Below, in pieces: positions 36,528 to 47,665 of a stretch of 64,000 nucleotides of DNA. The DNA is taken from positions 8,824,889 through 8,888,888 of the forward strand of contig NC_133770.1 of assembly GCF_003597395.2 (NCBI RefSeq), given 5' to 3'. The translations under genes were made by a program, and so were the position numbers. The notes beneath the pieces are model-generated. The model ran no database searches, was not told where the DNA came from, and saw only the letters and a program-made list of their open reading frames with translations. The stretch's first letter is position 1, and the number at the start of each line of letters is the position of its first letter. This stretch comes from Chelonoidis abingdonii (taxonomy: Eukaryota > Chordata > Testudines > Testudinidae).

Positions 36528-38643
36528 GAGCACTTCAGATATGGAATCGGGGCATTCAACATACCAGCTTGGGGGCAGTGGGTAGGGGCAGGGACCAGAG
36601 TACTGGGAATTAGCTCCACGGTCTATAACATTTTGGCTAACAATTCAGCCCCAGCTCAGGGCCTCAGCCAAAGCCTACGGACGTCCATGGGAGTCTTGCC
36701 ATTGAGTTCAGTGATCTCTGGATCAGACCTTGGGTGGCCTAAAGTGGCCTTCAGGCTGTATGGTGGCCTGTGTGGAATGGCTGTGCTGGGACATGGTCCC
36801 GTTGCCAGTGGATGGGTGTCCAGGTCACAAAAGAACCGCTGCTGCAGTTGGGGGCTGGTGGCAGCTTGATCTAGGTCATGGAGTGTCCTGGGCTTGTATC
36901 CCTGCTGCCGTAAGCAAGTCACATCTTCTCTCTGCATACTGTGCCCAGCACAAGGGGGCCACAACAGTTGGTGTGACTGTGATGCAATTAAATACCAATG
37001 CAATTACCCCATCCTCATCCCCCTTGGCCCCTTTGTTGACACTCTCAGCAGAAAGATCAAAGAGTTGCTGAGCCTGGACAGCCAACTCCCCTCCCCAGTC
37101 CAGAGGTGGCCCCTCTGGGTTGGGAATATATGAAGGCAGAAAAGCATGCAACAAGGGCTACCTTAGCCAACACCAGGGATTGAACTGGTGATCTCCTAGC
37201 CCTCTACAACTGAGAAGCCAGGCTCTGTCACAGGGCCTGTTGCTGATACACAACCTCTGTAGAATGGGCACAGGGAGTTACATGACACACCCTGAGCAAT
37301 GGCTACAACTGCACTGCTGCTTTAACTGTTCTGTGGGAAAAGGTCCTCAGCTGAACCCTGTTGAAGTCCATAGTGTGTCAACACTGGTGATTTTTCGCTG
37401 GTGCAGCTGCTTGGATACAATTACACTAGTGCAAACACTAGTGCACTGGTGTCAGTTTGGCTTGCACTGTCCCATCTTGCACTAGTTTGTATCACTGTGG
37501 CATATCTGCTCTGAGGGCAGAATTCTCTGCTAGTTTTTTCCTGGAGGTAGAGGTTAGCACCAGAATGGCTACATCAATGCAAAAAACCCAGTGACGACAA
37601 TCCCATTGAAAAGACTCCCAATTACTTCAAGGAGGCTGATAGAGAACTTCAGTCTGCAGGTTAGTGAAAACGTTTCACCTGCACTATATTCGCAGTGGGT
37701 TCCCCTAATCAAGAAGAATTAGGAACATTTTTTCTTAGCAATTTGGAGGCATTACTCTGCCAAGACTCTGGAATGTCATTCCCTTAAAAAAAAAATACAA
37801 ACTGCATTTGGGTCACAGCAAATAAAATTAACCATGCTCATGCTGGTCGTGGTTCTGAAATCCTCTTGCCTACACTTTGCAGCAGTTATTTTTGGAGTGC
37901 GTCTAGCTTTTGTCTTACGGTGGAAACTTAAAATGCAGCAATTCAAATGATTTCAAGAGGCTGCAAGTGAAAACTGAGTGACCAGATAATCCCATTACCC
38001 TCCTCTCTGTCTTGCAACCAGGAGCCGGTCTTCCCCATTCTGTTTTTCTGCCATGAGTAATAAAACCACCAGTTAACTAGCAGCGAGAGCTGCACTTCTG
38101 CCCATTCCTAATGAGTCTGTCTGACATGCTTGCAGTGGCATAACAGTGACTCACAGTCCTGCAGCTCTTCTCACCGAGCAGCAGGGACAGCGGTGAGATG
38201 CAGACACACATTTTTCAGAATATCGTTGTTAGGGTCTGAAACATCCTGTCTGGCAATCAGATCATTAGTCGCTTCCCGTTGCCAGCACAGTCTCTCTCCT
38301 TAGAGGATGTAATGGATATTAAACAGATTTTTGTTCAAATGTGCGTGCATTGTATTTCTTGGTCAAGTAACATGATCATGAGTTGTTTCCTCCCTTGGTT
38401 GCAATGATAGCCTCTCTCTTTCCAAATGCCTTTAGCAGGGAAGGACAAACAGTTTCTGTTAGTCCCAGGTCTGCCTAAGATTTAGGGTTCAGAATGGTTT
38501 GGGAAAGCATCAGAGATGGGCCTGAATCAACCTCAAAGCACCCCAAAGTGTCATGAATTAAGGATCCACCAGTGCGTATTTTGGGTCAGCTCCTCAGCTG
38601 GTATAAGCTGGCCTAGCTCCATTTACTTCCATGGCGCTGCACT
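36528..38643. other. Intergenic with one tRNA-SINE
   Basis: No gene recognised. 37165-37222 holds a reversed tRNA-derived head. 37385-37480 has inverted ACACTAGTGC words, possibly a small foldback repeat. 38080-38400 is repeat-free and a possible conserved non-coding block. Open frames at 36656-37154 on both strands have no domain. Confidence 0.4.
37165..37222 (-). mobile_element. tRNA-derived SINE head
   Basis: On the minus strand CTCAGTTGTAGAGGGCTAGG is the A box region and CCAGTTCAATCCCTGG the B box arm. It lacks intact acceptor stem pairing, so it is not a tRNA gene. Confidence 0.5.
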
Positions 38644-39597
38644 GACTTATATAGGGTTGCCAACCCTCCCGGTTTGGCCAGGAGTCTCCTGGAATCGGGA
38701 TCAATCTCCTGGAAGCTACTGAAGCCAATCCAGGAGATTTTAGGCTGCTAAAAGTCCGCCACTCCCGGAAGTGGCTGGCATGTTCGGCAGCATCTCCTAG
38801 GTGGAGGCTCGGCCAGTGGGTCTCTGTGTGCTGCACCCACTCTAAGTGCCAACAAATGGGGAACCGTGGCCAATGGGAGCTACGAGGGTGGTGCCTGCAG
38901 GCAGGTGCAGCGTGCAGAGCCGCCTGGCTGCCCCTGAACCTAGGAGCTGCTACCAGACATCCCACCACTTCTGGGAGCCACCCAAGGTAATCACTGCCCA
39001 GCCAGAGCCTGCATCCTGAACCCTCTCCCGCTCCCCAACCCCCTACCCCAGCCCCCTCCCACACCCAAACACTCTCCCAGAGCCCTCACCCCGCACTCCT
39101 TCCTGCACCCAAAACCCCTGCCCCAGCCCTGAGCCCCCTTCCTGCACTCAAACTCCCTCCCGGACCCCGCACCCCTCACCCCCTCCTGCATCCCAACCCT
39201 TTGCCCCAGCCTGTCACCCTCTCCCGCATCCAAACTCCCTTCCTGAGCCTGCATCCCTCACCCCAACCCCCTATCCCAGACTCAGCCCAGAGCCCCTTCC
39301 TGCACCCAAACTCTCTCCCAGAGCCCGCACCTCCTCCCACACTCCAAACCCCTTGGCTCCACCCCCACAGCCCAAAGCCTGCACCCCCTACCACACCCCA
39401 ACTTGCCGTCCCAGCCCAGTGAAAGTGAGTGAGGGTGGGGGAGAGCAAGCAACGGAGGGAGGGGGTCTGAAGTGAGTGGGGGCAGGGCCTCAGAGAAGGG
39501 GTGGGGCAGGAGGGGCCTTGGGGAAGGAGTGGGGAAGGGGGCAGGGCAAAGGAGTTTGGGTTTATGCAATTAGACAGTTGTCCACCCTAGACTTATA
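38644..39597. mobile_element. hAT-like non-autonomous transposon with internal minisatellite and 8-bp TSD
   Basis: Element 38652-39589 (938 bp) starts TAGGGTTGCCAACCCTCC and ends GTTGTCCACCCTA, an imperfect inverted pair. It is flanked by an exact GACTTATA at 38644-38651 and 39590-39597, the 8-bp duplication of hAT insertion. The interior has a unique GC-rich left part and a C-rich minisatellite. Long open frames (for example 38594-39064 -, 38991-39448 -) are by-products of the repeat. Confidence 0.88.
39005..39405 (+). repeat. C-rich minisatellite inside the hAT element
   Basis: Degenerate tandem units of roughly 23-46 bp built from CCCAGAGCCTGCACCCC and CCAAACTCCCTCC modules. This explains the glycine/arginine-rich open frames on the minus strand. 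Confidence 0.85.
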
Positions 39598-39829
39598 CCA
39601 GCTGAAGATGTATCCTGTAATCTTTAGCTCATTTCATTTCAACACCCCCCATTTGTTGTTTTGTTTGTATTTTCTCAGTGTCATCACTCATGAAGAAAAT
39701 TTAGGCCCCAATCCTCTAAACACTGATTTCCGTGAGCCAACTCTTCAGAGGATATGAACCAGCCATGGACCTCTGGGACCACTCATCGGCTTAAAGTTAA
39801 GCCCGTGCCTAAGGGTACATAACTTAAAC

Positions 39830-39995
39830 ACCTTATCTACGTGGGAAAATTGACTGGAATAGCTATTATGGAGTAAACTGTTCTTATTTTGGAATAGCTC
39901 CCTGCGTGGACGTTCTCACTCCAGAATAGCTATTATACTTTAAATCCACATGCTGCCTTATTCTGCAAGAACTTCCCCAGGTAGACAAACCTCAT
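39830..39995. mobile_element. MITE with GAATAGCTATT blocks, second copy
   Basis: TATCTACGTGGGAAAATTGAC, GACTGGAATAGCTATTATGG, CCAGAATAGCTATTATAC and terminal AGGTAGACAAACC. Same family as 21423-21611. Confidence 0.6.
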
Positions 39996-40144
39996 GTGTG
40001 CAGGATCGGGGCTGACTGAGTATACAAAAAAAAGGATTAAAGAAGAAACAAACTCGATGGAACTAAAAACCTCATCAAAGATACCAGGGATTATTTAAGG
40101 GAATATCTATGAAACAACTAGACAGTTCAGTAAATAGTAAGTTT

Positions 40145-40265
40145 AAGGGTCTGATCCTTAGCTGGTGTAAACTGATGGACCTCCATCTTCGGCTGGTGTA
40201 AGTCAGTGTAATCCTAATGACTTCAATACAGCTAGGCCAATTTACAGAAGCTGAGGATCTAGCCC
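40145..40265. repeat. Foldback-type repeat
   Basis: GGGTCTGATCCTTAGCTGG at the left pairs imperfectly with CTGAGGATCTAGCCC at the right. The centre holds AATGACTTCAATACAGC. Same general design as 14783-14866. Confidence 0.5.
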
Positions 40266-40880
40266 ACAATGTCTAATATTAACAGATGTCAAAAGCAGGC
40301 AGATTCAAACGGGGTGGAGGGGAAAACTGTTATCTGTGGAAATGAAGAGTAATTCTTCTACGCAGCCAGTCCATCCTCTGTCACGTCCCCATTTTGATTC
40401 CTTAATTATTTGCAAGCAACATTTTGGCACCATGGTATGAAAAAAAAAAAGAAAAAAAAACTCATATTTCATCTCCTCAGTCACACCATGCCAGAAACAA
40501 TATTGAAGTTGTAATTCCAAAAGAAACACACTCCACACTTCAATTCATTCCTGTAGTATGTCACAGTAGTTTTAGCAACTGCCTCAGCGATAGCTGGGAA
40601 TATGCAGATTCCCCCAGGATAGATCACAGTCCTTCTACATTCCCATTTGCATGAATAATTTTATTTTTGCCCAAACAAGCTACAAAAGTAATAACTATGG
40701 CCCTGGATCCTGCAATCAGCTCTGTGCAAGGTGGACACTGCTTCACACACAGCTCTGCTGATTACAATGGGGACCCTGCCCGCAAAGTATTGGGACCTAC
40801 AGTTCTATAAATTACTGATGACTCTATCTAAGGTACAGTATGTCCCTCATTACTGTAGTATCTGAGCCACACAATCTTTA

Positions 40881-41625
40881 ACATAAGAACATAAGAATGG
40901 CCATACTGGGTCAGACCAAAGGTCCATCCAGCCCAGTATCCTGTCTACCGACAGTGGCCTCCTAGAGGGAGTGAATCTAACAGGCAATGATCAAGTGATC
41001 TCTCCTGCCATCCATCTCCACCCTCTGACAAACAGAGGCTAGGGACACCATTCCTTACCCATCCTGGCTAGTAGCCATTAATGGACTTAACCTCCATGAA
41101 TTTATCCAGTTCCCTTTTAAACACTATTATAGTCCTAGCCTTCACAACCTCCTCAGGCAAGGAGTTCCACAGGTTGACTGTGCGCTGTGTGAAGAAGAAC
41201 TTCCTTTTATTTGTTTTAAACCTGCTGCCCATTAATTTCATTTGGTGGCCCCTAGTTCTTATATTATGGGAACAAGTAAATAACTTTTCCTTATCCACTT
41301 TCTCAACATCGCTCATGATTTTATATATCTCTATCATATCCTCCCTTAGTCTCCTCTTTTCCAAGTTGGAGTCCTAGCCTCTTTAATCTTTCCTCATATG
41401 GGACCTGTTCCAAACCCCTAATCATTTTAGTTGCCCTTCTCTGAACCTTTTCTAATGCCAGCATATCTTTTTTGAGGTGAGGAGACCACATCTGTACGCA
41501 ATATTCAAGATGTGGACGTACCATGGATTTCTATAAGGGCAATAATATATTCTCTGTCTTATTCTCTATCCCTTTTTAATGATTCCTATCATCCTGTTTT
41601 CTTTTTTGACTGCCACTTTAATGCA
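40881..41625 (-). mobile_element. CR1 LINE fragment with reverse transcriptase C-terminus relic
   Basis: Left edge CATAAGAACATAAGAATGGC is the reversed tail. Minus-strand frames at 41321-41524 and 41068-41364 together carry the CR1 ORF2 C-terminus: [55 protein letters not shown] and [13 protein letters not shown] frameshift separates the two parts, so the copy is dead. It is 5'-truncated. Confidence 0.95.
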
Positions 41626-41627
41626 TC

Positions 41628-41812
41628 TGTCTTAACAGCCCTGTGATGTAGGAAATGCTATCACTCGCATTTTACAGATGGGGGCCCGGGGCACAGACAG
41701 GTTAAGTGATTCAACCTAGGTCACAATGAAAGTCTGTAGCAGAGCAGGGACCTGAATGCAGGCCCTATACGTCTCAGGCTGGTCCTGGTAACCACTAGAT
41801 CATCCTTCCTTT
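41628..41812 (-). mobile_element. CORE/MIR-like SINE
   Basis: CATTTTACAGATGGGGGCCC, TAAGTGATTCAACC and GGTAACCACTAGATCATCC are the reversed tail, core and head. It abuts the CR1 copy. Confidence 0.75.
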
Positions 41813-42044
41813 CTCAGGCATGGTAGCTAGAGACGTGCTTCTGGTATTCTGAAGATTCCAGGGCTATGAAGTGAAATTCACCCCTCTGGATCGGACCAGC
41901 ACAAGGTCCTTGCAGCATGTATAGGCCTACTTGAATGCTTAACTGGGCGTAAAGTGGTGCAGACGTTGTGGTGGCTTTCTGCACAGGAGTGCTATGTGGA
42001 GAAAAGCATTAACTTTAGTTGTTGCATATTTTGGGGCACTTCTA

Positions 42045-42130
42045 TGGCCTGGGTTATGCAAGAGGTCAGACAAGATGATTACAATGGTCCCGTCTGGCCT
42101 TAAATAAGCTTGAATAAGCCTATGAATAAG
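42045..42130 (+). mobile_element. CR1 LINE 3' tail
   Basis: TATGGCCTGGGTTATGCAAG, AGGTCAGACAAGATGATTAC and GGTCCCGTCTGGCCTTAA. Same subfamily as 17653-18012, sense orientation. Confidence 0.8.
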
Positions 42131-42239
42131 CTCAAGCAAGGAGGATGCAGATGTATGCCCAGAAGTAGCTTCAGAACTTTCAGGCTACACTAATGTTGGA
42201 AGTCTTGAAATTGTTCTCCATGGGGCTGCCGCCTCTTTG

Positions 42240-42729
42240 GATTTATGGAGAGTCTCATGACAGTTCGTGTTTTTCTTGAAGTACCTGCTCTGATAGTCGT
42301 GACTTCATGAGAATCCCAACTTTATGGGTTTTTTTTTTTAATCAAAAGTAAACTTCTAACCTTTATGGTTGCAGAGAAAAGCTTGAAACCATTAACTCTA
42401 AAATGGAAGAACAGGGAAGAACCTAGAAAACTCAGATTTGATTCCCTCCTCTGCCACAGAAGTCCTCTGTGACCTAGGGCAAATCACTTAGTGTCTCTGG
42501 TCCCCACCTATAATGTGGGAATTACAGCACTGCCCTACCTCACAGGGGTGTTGTGAGGATAAACACATTAAAGATTGTGAAGATTGGAGATCCAGGAATA
42601 AATATGACCGAAAGGCAAATAAAAAGAACCCAAGGTGTATTTGCAAAATCTCATGATTTTTTTAAGACAACCTCATAGTTTTCTGGCATCTGACTCATGA
42701 TTTTTGAATGCTTGGGGTCGGCAATGCAG
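42240..42729 (-). mobile_element. Miniature DNA transposon, family A, split by a SINE
   Basis: The left part (GAGTCTCATGACAG ... GCAGAGAAAAGCTTGAAACC) and the right part (AAATAAAAAGAACCCAAGG ... GGGGTCGGCAATGCAG) are consecutive pieces of family A in minus orientation. A MIR-like SINE occupies about 42395-42600 between them. The left terminus is degraded. Confidence 0.65.
42395..42600 (+). mobile_element. CORE/MIR-like SINE nested in family A MITE
   Basis: GATTTGATTCCCTCCTCTGC, CTCTGTGACCTAGGGCAAAT, ATAATGTGGGAATTACAGC, CTCACAGGGGTGTTGTGAGG and AAACACATTAAAGATTGTGA. Sense orientation; it must have inserted after the MITE. Confidence 0.8.
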
Positions 42730-42904
42730 GCTCAATAATCTTGATTTCTCGCTGGAGTCACACCCACCCATAACTCTGTTCCTGCCCTGATAGATCAAGC
42801 GTGTTATGTTCTTGATCAGTAATACATTCTCCTGCAGAAGCCTCTTTATTCTGCAAGGTCTCTTCCAACCCTAATCTTTTATGTTTATATGAAAGCAACC
42901 TATG

Positions 42905-43141
42905 GTACAGTGCAGTGGTCCCCAACCTTTTTTCGTCTAGTGGGCGCCGGATGACGAGACACTGAGGACCGTGGCTGGTGGAAAATCAGCAGCATTTTGG
43001 CGGCAATGCCTCTTGATGACACTACTTCTCCGTGGTATTTCAGCGGATGCTTCTCCGCCTGCCAGTATGTGGGTGCGTATAGGTGCCTAGGTGGGCACCA
43101 TGGCACCCACGGGCACCGTGTTGGGGACCACTGGTACAGAG
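42905..43141. mobile_element. hAT-like MITE, family C, with 8-bp target duplication
   Basis: Element 42913-43133 (221 bp) starts CAGTGGTCCCCAACC and ends TTGGGGACCACTG, near-perfect inverted ends of the hAT type. Flanks GTACAGTG and GTACAGAG match at 7 of 8 bases. No coding capacity. Confidence 0.88.
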
Positions 43142-45339
43142 CATCAACAGTCATTGATTGATCCCAGTGCCCACTGGACTCAGTGGAAAGAAGCTCACTG
43201 ACTTCAACTGGCTTTGGATCAGGCCCCGGGAAGATGAGGGAGCACAGTAGCCATGCAGGGTCCTAGTGTACTCCATGTAGCCACCTTTGCGTAGGGTGGT
43301 TATGGCTTTAATGCACCTATGAATTGTGCACTCAGCTAATCTATACTAAAACTTAATGTGCCCTACCTTTGCCTTCCCCTCCACCCACTTGTTTGTTTCT
43401 CCCATGGTCTTACAAGTCTCATCTCAGCAAAACCATTAAGGACCTGCCTTGCTTTACTCACATGCTTAAGTCTCACTGATTTCAACAGCTTCTGCTTATG
43501 TGCTTTGCTGAATCTGGGCCTTAGACTGTAAGTACTTTGAGACAGGGACTTTCATTTACTTTATGCGTGTATAAGCGCCTTCCACAACAGAGCCCAACGT
43601 GGTTTGAGCTTCTATAATAATCACCCTGAGTCAAACCCTTGCTCGCAAGGCAAATCACCACAAGATGTAGGGCAAGGTTCCAGAGTCAAGCTAGTGTCCG
43701 AGCTAACAGGGGATGCCTCTTGGCCTCTGATTGGTAACCGCGTCAACACAGCACAGATACAATGCATTGGAAGAGCAGATGGGATGCAGCATGCTGAGAA
43801 GATGCCCTTCCCCTGTGTCCCTGACAAGGACTTTGAAGCAACCCCTTGAGGAGTGGTGAGTAGAACTATAAACCTCATTGCTGTAGCAACCTGCTGCCGC
43901 TCAAGATGCTTCCTGCTTCCTACCAAGTTCAAAACTCAGACCAGCTGCCTCAAAGGGCTAGCTGAGGTTCTTGAACATGGGGCAGTCTAGGTCAGTTTCC
44001 AGATTTGCCCTGAAATTTGCAGTTTCATCACACTTCCAATGGAAGCACAACATTTTCCAGCCAAAGTCACTTTGAACTTCTGGCTTCAGCCCAGCCCAAA
44101 CCGCTGTGCAAAACTAGGAAGAGATGAACCCAAGTCAAAACTCAGAATGTCCTCAGAAACCTATATCAAGAAAGAGTGCCATCTTTCACACACCTGTAGT
44201 GTTAAAGTTAGGTCTAGGTGGACCTCTAGCAAGATAGGATGGAATCACTAAAGCTGCCTAAAGAATTTATATGTTCACTTTCCAGTTAAATAGGAACTGG
44301 GTGTCCAAATCCCCTAAACAGCTTTGAGAAATCGCAGCCACTAGCTCTTCACCCTCAGATTTAATTTTATAATGTATTAAGACAAGGCTTTTGGAAAATG
44401 GAAACAAAACTACTCTGCCAGCCTCTCTCGGTCGGGCGCCTCATTATTATGGTTCTTATTTTCTTTACAGCCTGAGTTCACTCTCCGACTCATTCCCCTC
44501 CCCAACTCCGCACAAAATAATACATACGCTCACAAAAAAGAACAGAGTGCCGCTCCACACAGGTACATAAACAACCTTTCCTGCCATTTCTTTGATGTTG
44601 CTCTCACTTTAAGAACAGCTGGGACTTCAAAGAATCTATCAAAGTCTGTGGGAGTTGCATTGTGAGGGTTACAGATAGATCAATTGTTTTTTAAAAACTA
44701 GGACTCGGAGGAGAAACCTGCTGTTGGTTTTAGCACCTATTTGAAACACAGACCATGAAAGATACCCAACTAGTAAAGGACGCACTAAGCTGGTACAGGA
44801 CTTTCCACGGAAAGCAGTCTGGCAGTAGCAATGGACCAGCCTCTTTCTAAGAATTTGTCCATTCACCAGAAAGTTTGGGCAAAGTGAAGCCTCATAAACA
44901 ATTTTGTGAATTTGTTTGTGAGAAGGTTTGCACCAACCATCAGCTATCACCCCACAATGACTATCGCCTGGATTTGAACCATGAACCTGAAATTGCATAT
45001 CCGTCTTCAAACCTTTTCAATGTTCCTTATCCTGTTTATAGGAGATTCAGTTGTCCAATCAGAGGCAGTAACTAGATCCTGTGACACAGGACCAGTCAGG
45101 CCGGATGAAATCCATCCTTTTGCAGAAGGCAAGCACCAGACTGATGAGCCATGTAAGACCTCAAAACAGAGCTTACTTGGGACTCAAATAAAGCATAAAT
45201 TTTATGCTGGGCCATCTGCCTGAGGGGTTAACTTCATGGCCCATGCAGAGGGGATACTCAAAGCAGGGATCAAACCAGATAGCTTGTAAAAAGCCCATAC
45301 AATGAAATACATTTGAATGGTTGTTTGTTTATATTTCAC
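43142..45339. other. Intergenic, no gene recognised
   Basis: 43150-43230 and 43500-43620 look like worn foldback and SINE-tail pieces. 44380-44660 is repeat-free and carries two TCF/LEF-type words, CTTTGAT (44590-44596) and ATCAAAG (44638-44644). The open frame at 44669-45010 (-) has no domain. Confidence 0.4.
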
Positions 45340-45500
45340 CAAAAGGCCATTCAGGATCGGGGCCCTGTAGTGGAAGGTGCTTTAGAAGCACATACAAAGA
45401 CACAGTCCCCTCCCCAAAGAGCTTACAGTCTAAAAGACCAAAAACTACAGGTACAAGATGGGGGAAAGAGGTACAAATTATAAGCAAAACAATTGAGGTG
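45340..45500 (-). mobile_element. SINE-tail-like repeat
   Basis: GGATCGGGGCCCTGTAGTGG, CAGTCCCCTCCCCAAAGAGC and TTACAGTCTAAAAGAC: the same block as at 18425-18550. Confidence 0.5.
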
Positions 45501-45611
45501 ACAGCAGGCACATGAGCTATCTGCTCCCATTTTTTTATTCATTTATTTTCATTATTATGGGAGCAGAGGATGGCAAGAGCATTGAGTCACCTGATCAGCA
45601 AAGTGGGACAA

Positions 45612-46030
45612 AGGAATCATAGATTTTAAGGCAGAAGAGACCATTAGATCAGCTAGTCTGACCGCCCTGCATAACACAGATCATTGAATTCCAGCCAGTT
45701 ACCCCTGCATTATGCCCAATAGCTGGTGTTTAGCTAAAGCATGTCTCCCAGAAAGGCATCCAGTCTTGGTTTGAAGACATCAGTAGATGGAGAATCCACC
45801 CCTTCCCTTGGTAGTTTGGTTCAATGGTTAATCTCCCTCACTGTTAAAAATTTGCACTGTATTTGTAATCTGGATTAGTCTGGCTTGAATTTTAAAACAT
45901 TTGTTCATGTTATGCCTCTCTTGGCTAGATTAAAGATCCCTTTACAGCCTGGTAGTTTCTCCCGTGCACTGGAATCAAGTCTCTTATTGATCTTCTTTTT
46001 GGTTAATTAATTTGGTTAATTAAGATTGAG
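45612..46030 (-). mobile_element. CR1 LINE 3' fragment
   Basis: Reversed tail AATCATAGATTTTAAGGC at the left, then GCATAACACAGATCATTG, GGTTTGAAGACATCAGTAG and TTCAATGGTTAATCTCCC. It ends where a second CR1 in opposite orientation begins. Confidence 0.85.
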
Positions 46031-46067
46031 CTCCTGTGACTAAACTTCCTTGAGGAAGAAGATCAGA

Positions 46068-46372
46068 GAGTCGACCTGTGGAACTCTTTGCCAGAGGATG
46101 TTGTGAAGACCAAGACCATAACAGGGTTCAAAAAGGAACTAGGTAAGTTCATGGAGGATAGGTCCATCAATGGCTATTAGCCAGGATGGGCAGGGATGGT
46201 GTCCCTAGCCTCTGTTTGCCAGAAGCTGTGAATGGGCGACAGGGGATGGATCACTTGAGGATGATGTGTTCTGTTCATTCCCTCTGAAGCACCTGGAATT
46301 GGCCACTGTCAGCAGACAGGATACTGGGCTAGATGGACCTTTGGTCTGACACCAGTATGGCCGTTCTTACAA
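46068..46372 (+). mobile_element. CR1 LINE 3' end
   Basis: Reads GTGGAACTCTTTGCCAGAGG, AACTAGGTAAGTTCATGGAG, GATGGATCACTTGAGGATG, ACTGGGCTAGATGGACCTTT and GGCCGTTCTTAC at the tail. Sense orientation, head-to-head with 45612-46030. Confidence 0.9.
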
Positions 46373-46468
46373 GTTAATTGAGGGGAAAGGACAAGAGGGA
46401 GGGAGGCCAGTAGGGTGACTGGGAGGAAGTTGGGGCAAACATGCCACAGTGAACAGGAGATAATGGCC

Positions 46469-46588
46469 AGCATTCAAATTGTAAAAGCAGCAAAGAGTCC
46501 TGTGGCACCTTATAGACTAACAGGTGTATTGGAGTATGAGCTTTCGTGGGTGAATACCCACTTCGTCGGATGCAGCATTCAGATTGTA
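46469..46588 (-). mobile_element. Solo Penelope-like element 3' terminus with hammerhead-like motif and target duplication
   Basis: A 90-bp insert (46484-46573) contains TTATAGACTAACAGGTG and CTTTCGTGGGTGAATACCCA. It is bounded by near-identical 15-bp direct repeats AGCATTCAAATTGTA (46469-46483) and AGCATTCAGATTGTA (46574-46588), one mismatch. On the minus strand it reads CCGACGA, extra A, GTGGGT-ATTC-ACCCAC stem, GAAA: a hammerhead-type core with U4 changed to C, so probably inactive. The same terminus is seen at 59362-59450. Confidence 0.8.
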
Positions 46589-47524
46589 GAATGTCATGTG
46601 CTACTGACACCCAGCCACCTGGAGGCTACAAGAGGGAAGAGGGGCGACCTCTTCCTTGCATCCTGCTGGGTAAACCCCACCATTCCCAGGAGCTGGCTCT
46701 ACCCATGGAAGGTTCTGCTAAGCTTCCCCCCCGACACTGTTTTTCACTGACATCTCTAAGTTCCACCCCAAAAAACATTTGATCAAAAGCTGACAGAACT
46801 CTTTTGGGAGCGGTCAAACAGTGAGCAAATCTGCAGAAATCCAGTGAATTTTTGCAGATACTTTGCAAACAGGACAGGGAAGGAAGAGGCCAAATTTTTC
46901 CAACCAATGACTCGGTGCTAGTATATCGCTCAGCTCTACTGACCTGACAGATTCTTCAGAGTATTTCCAGCCCTAGAGATGACCTATAGACATGACATGT
47001 ACATGAGCTGTATTGTTTAGGTCATTGTGCCACGCCAAGGCCTGCCAGCATCACTCAGGAAATGTAAAAGTTCAGTCCTCCAGGTGAATTCACCTAACAA
47101 GAGTTCAGCACCTTTCAACCTTTCTAAATCTCATGAAGGAACGAAACCCAGGGTCAGATCAGTGAATTCACTCCAAGCCTTTCAGCAAGTCTAGAGGCTC
47201 CAGCAAACTTTCTAAGGCTGCCTCTTGCATTGGTAGGAAGAAACAGTAACGCCACCTGATTGGCTAGCCTGTTATGTTTTGCCTCTTAACACTGCCAATG
47301 GCAGAATGGAAGTCTTCATCTAAAAGCCTTGTTTATGCAATCTTAATTCCACAGTAATCCCAGTATAATTAAGGGATAAAGTCAATGGGGTTTGCAATGT
47401 CATCACAGGATAATGGTCTCCCAGTTAAAAAAATAAACAAAGCTAAAGAAAGAAGAAGACGTTCGTGCCGTCATGGTCAAGCTATGTCTCTTTTCAACCT
47501 ATTCGATTCTCCAGGCATGCTCCA

Positions 47525-47665
47525 TTCAGCTATTTTAGTGTGGTCCAGTGGTTAGAGTGCTTGACTACTACTCAGAAAGCCAGGGTTCTGTTTCTTGTTC
47601 CACTACCGTCCTGATATGCAATCTTGAGCAAGTCTCTTCCCTTTCTGCATGTTTCCCCTCACACA
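47525..47665 (+). mobile_element. CORE/MIR-like SINE
   Basis: GTGGTCCAGTGGTTAGAGTG head, GAAAGCCAGGGTTCTG, CTTGAGCAAGTCTCTTCCC. The 3' part is worn. Confidence 0.7.

Noticed and set aside
37385..37480. Palindromic ACTAGTG words as an operator-like site
   Set aside because: Short and degenerate, in a vertebrate intergenic region; more likely a worn foldback repeat.
38594..39569. Several glycine-, proline- or cysteine-rich open frames
   Set aside because: They are translations of the C-rich minisatellite inside the hAT element.
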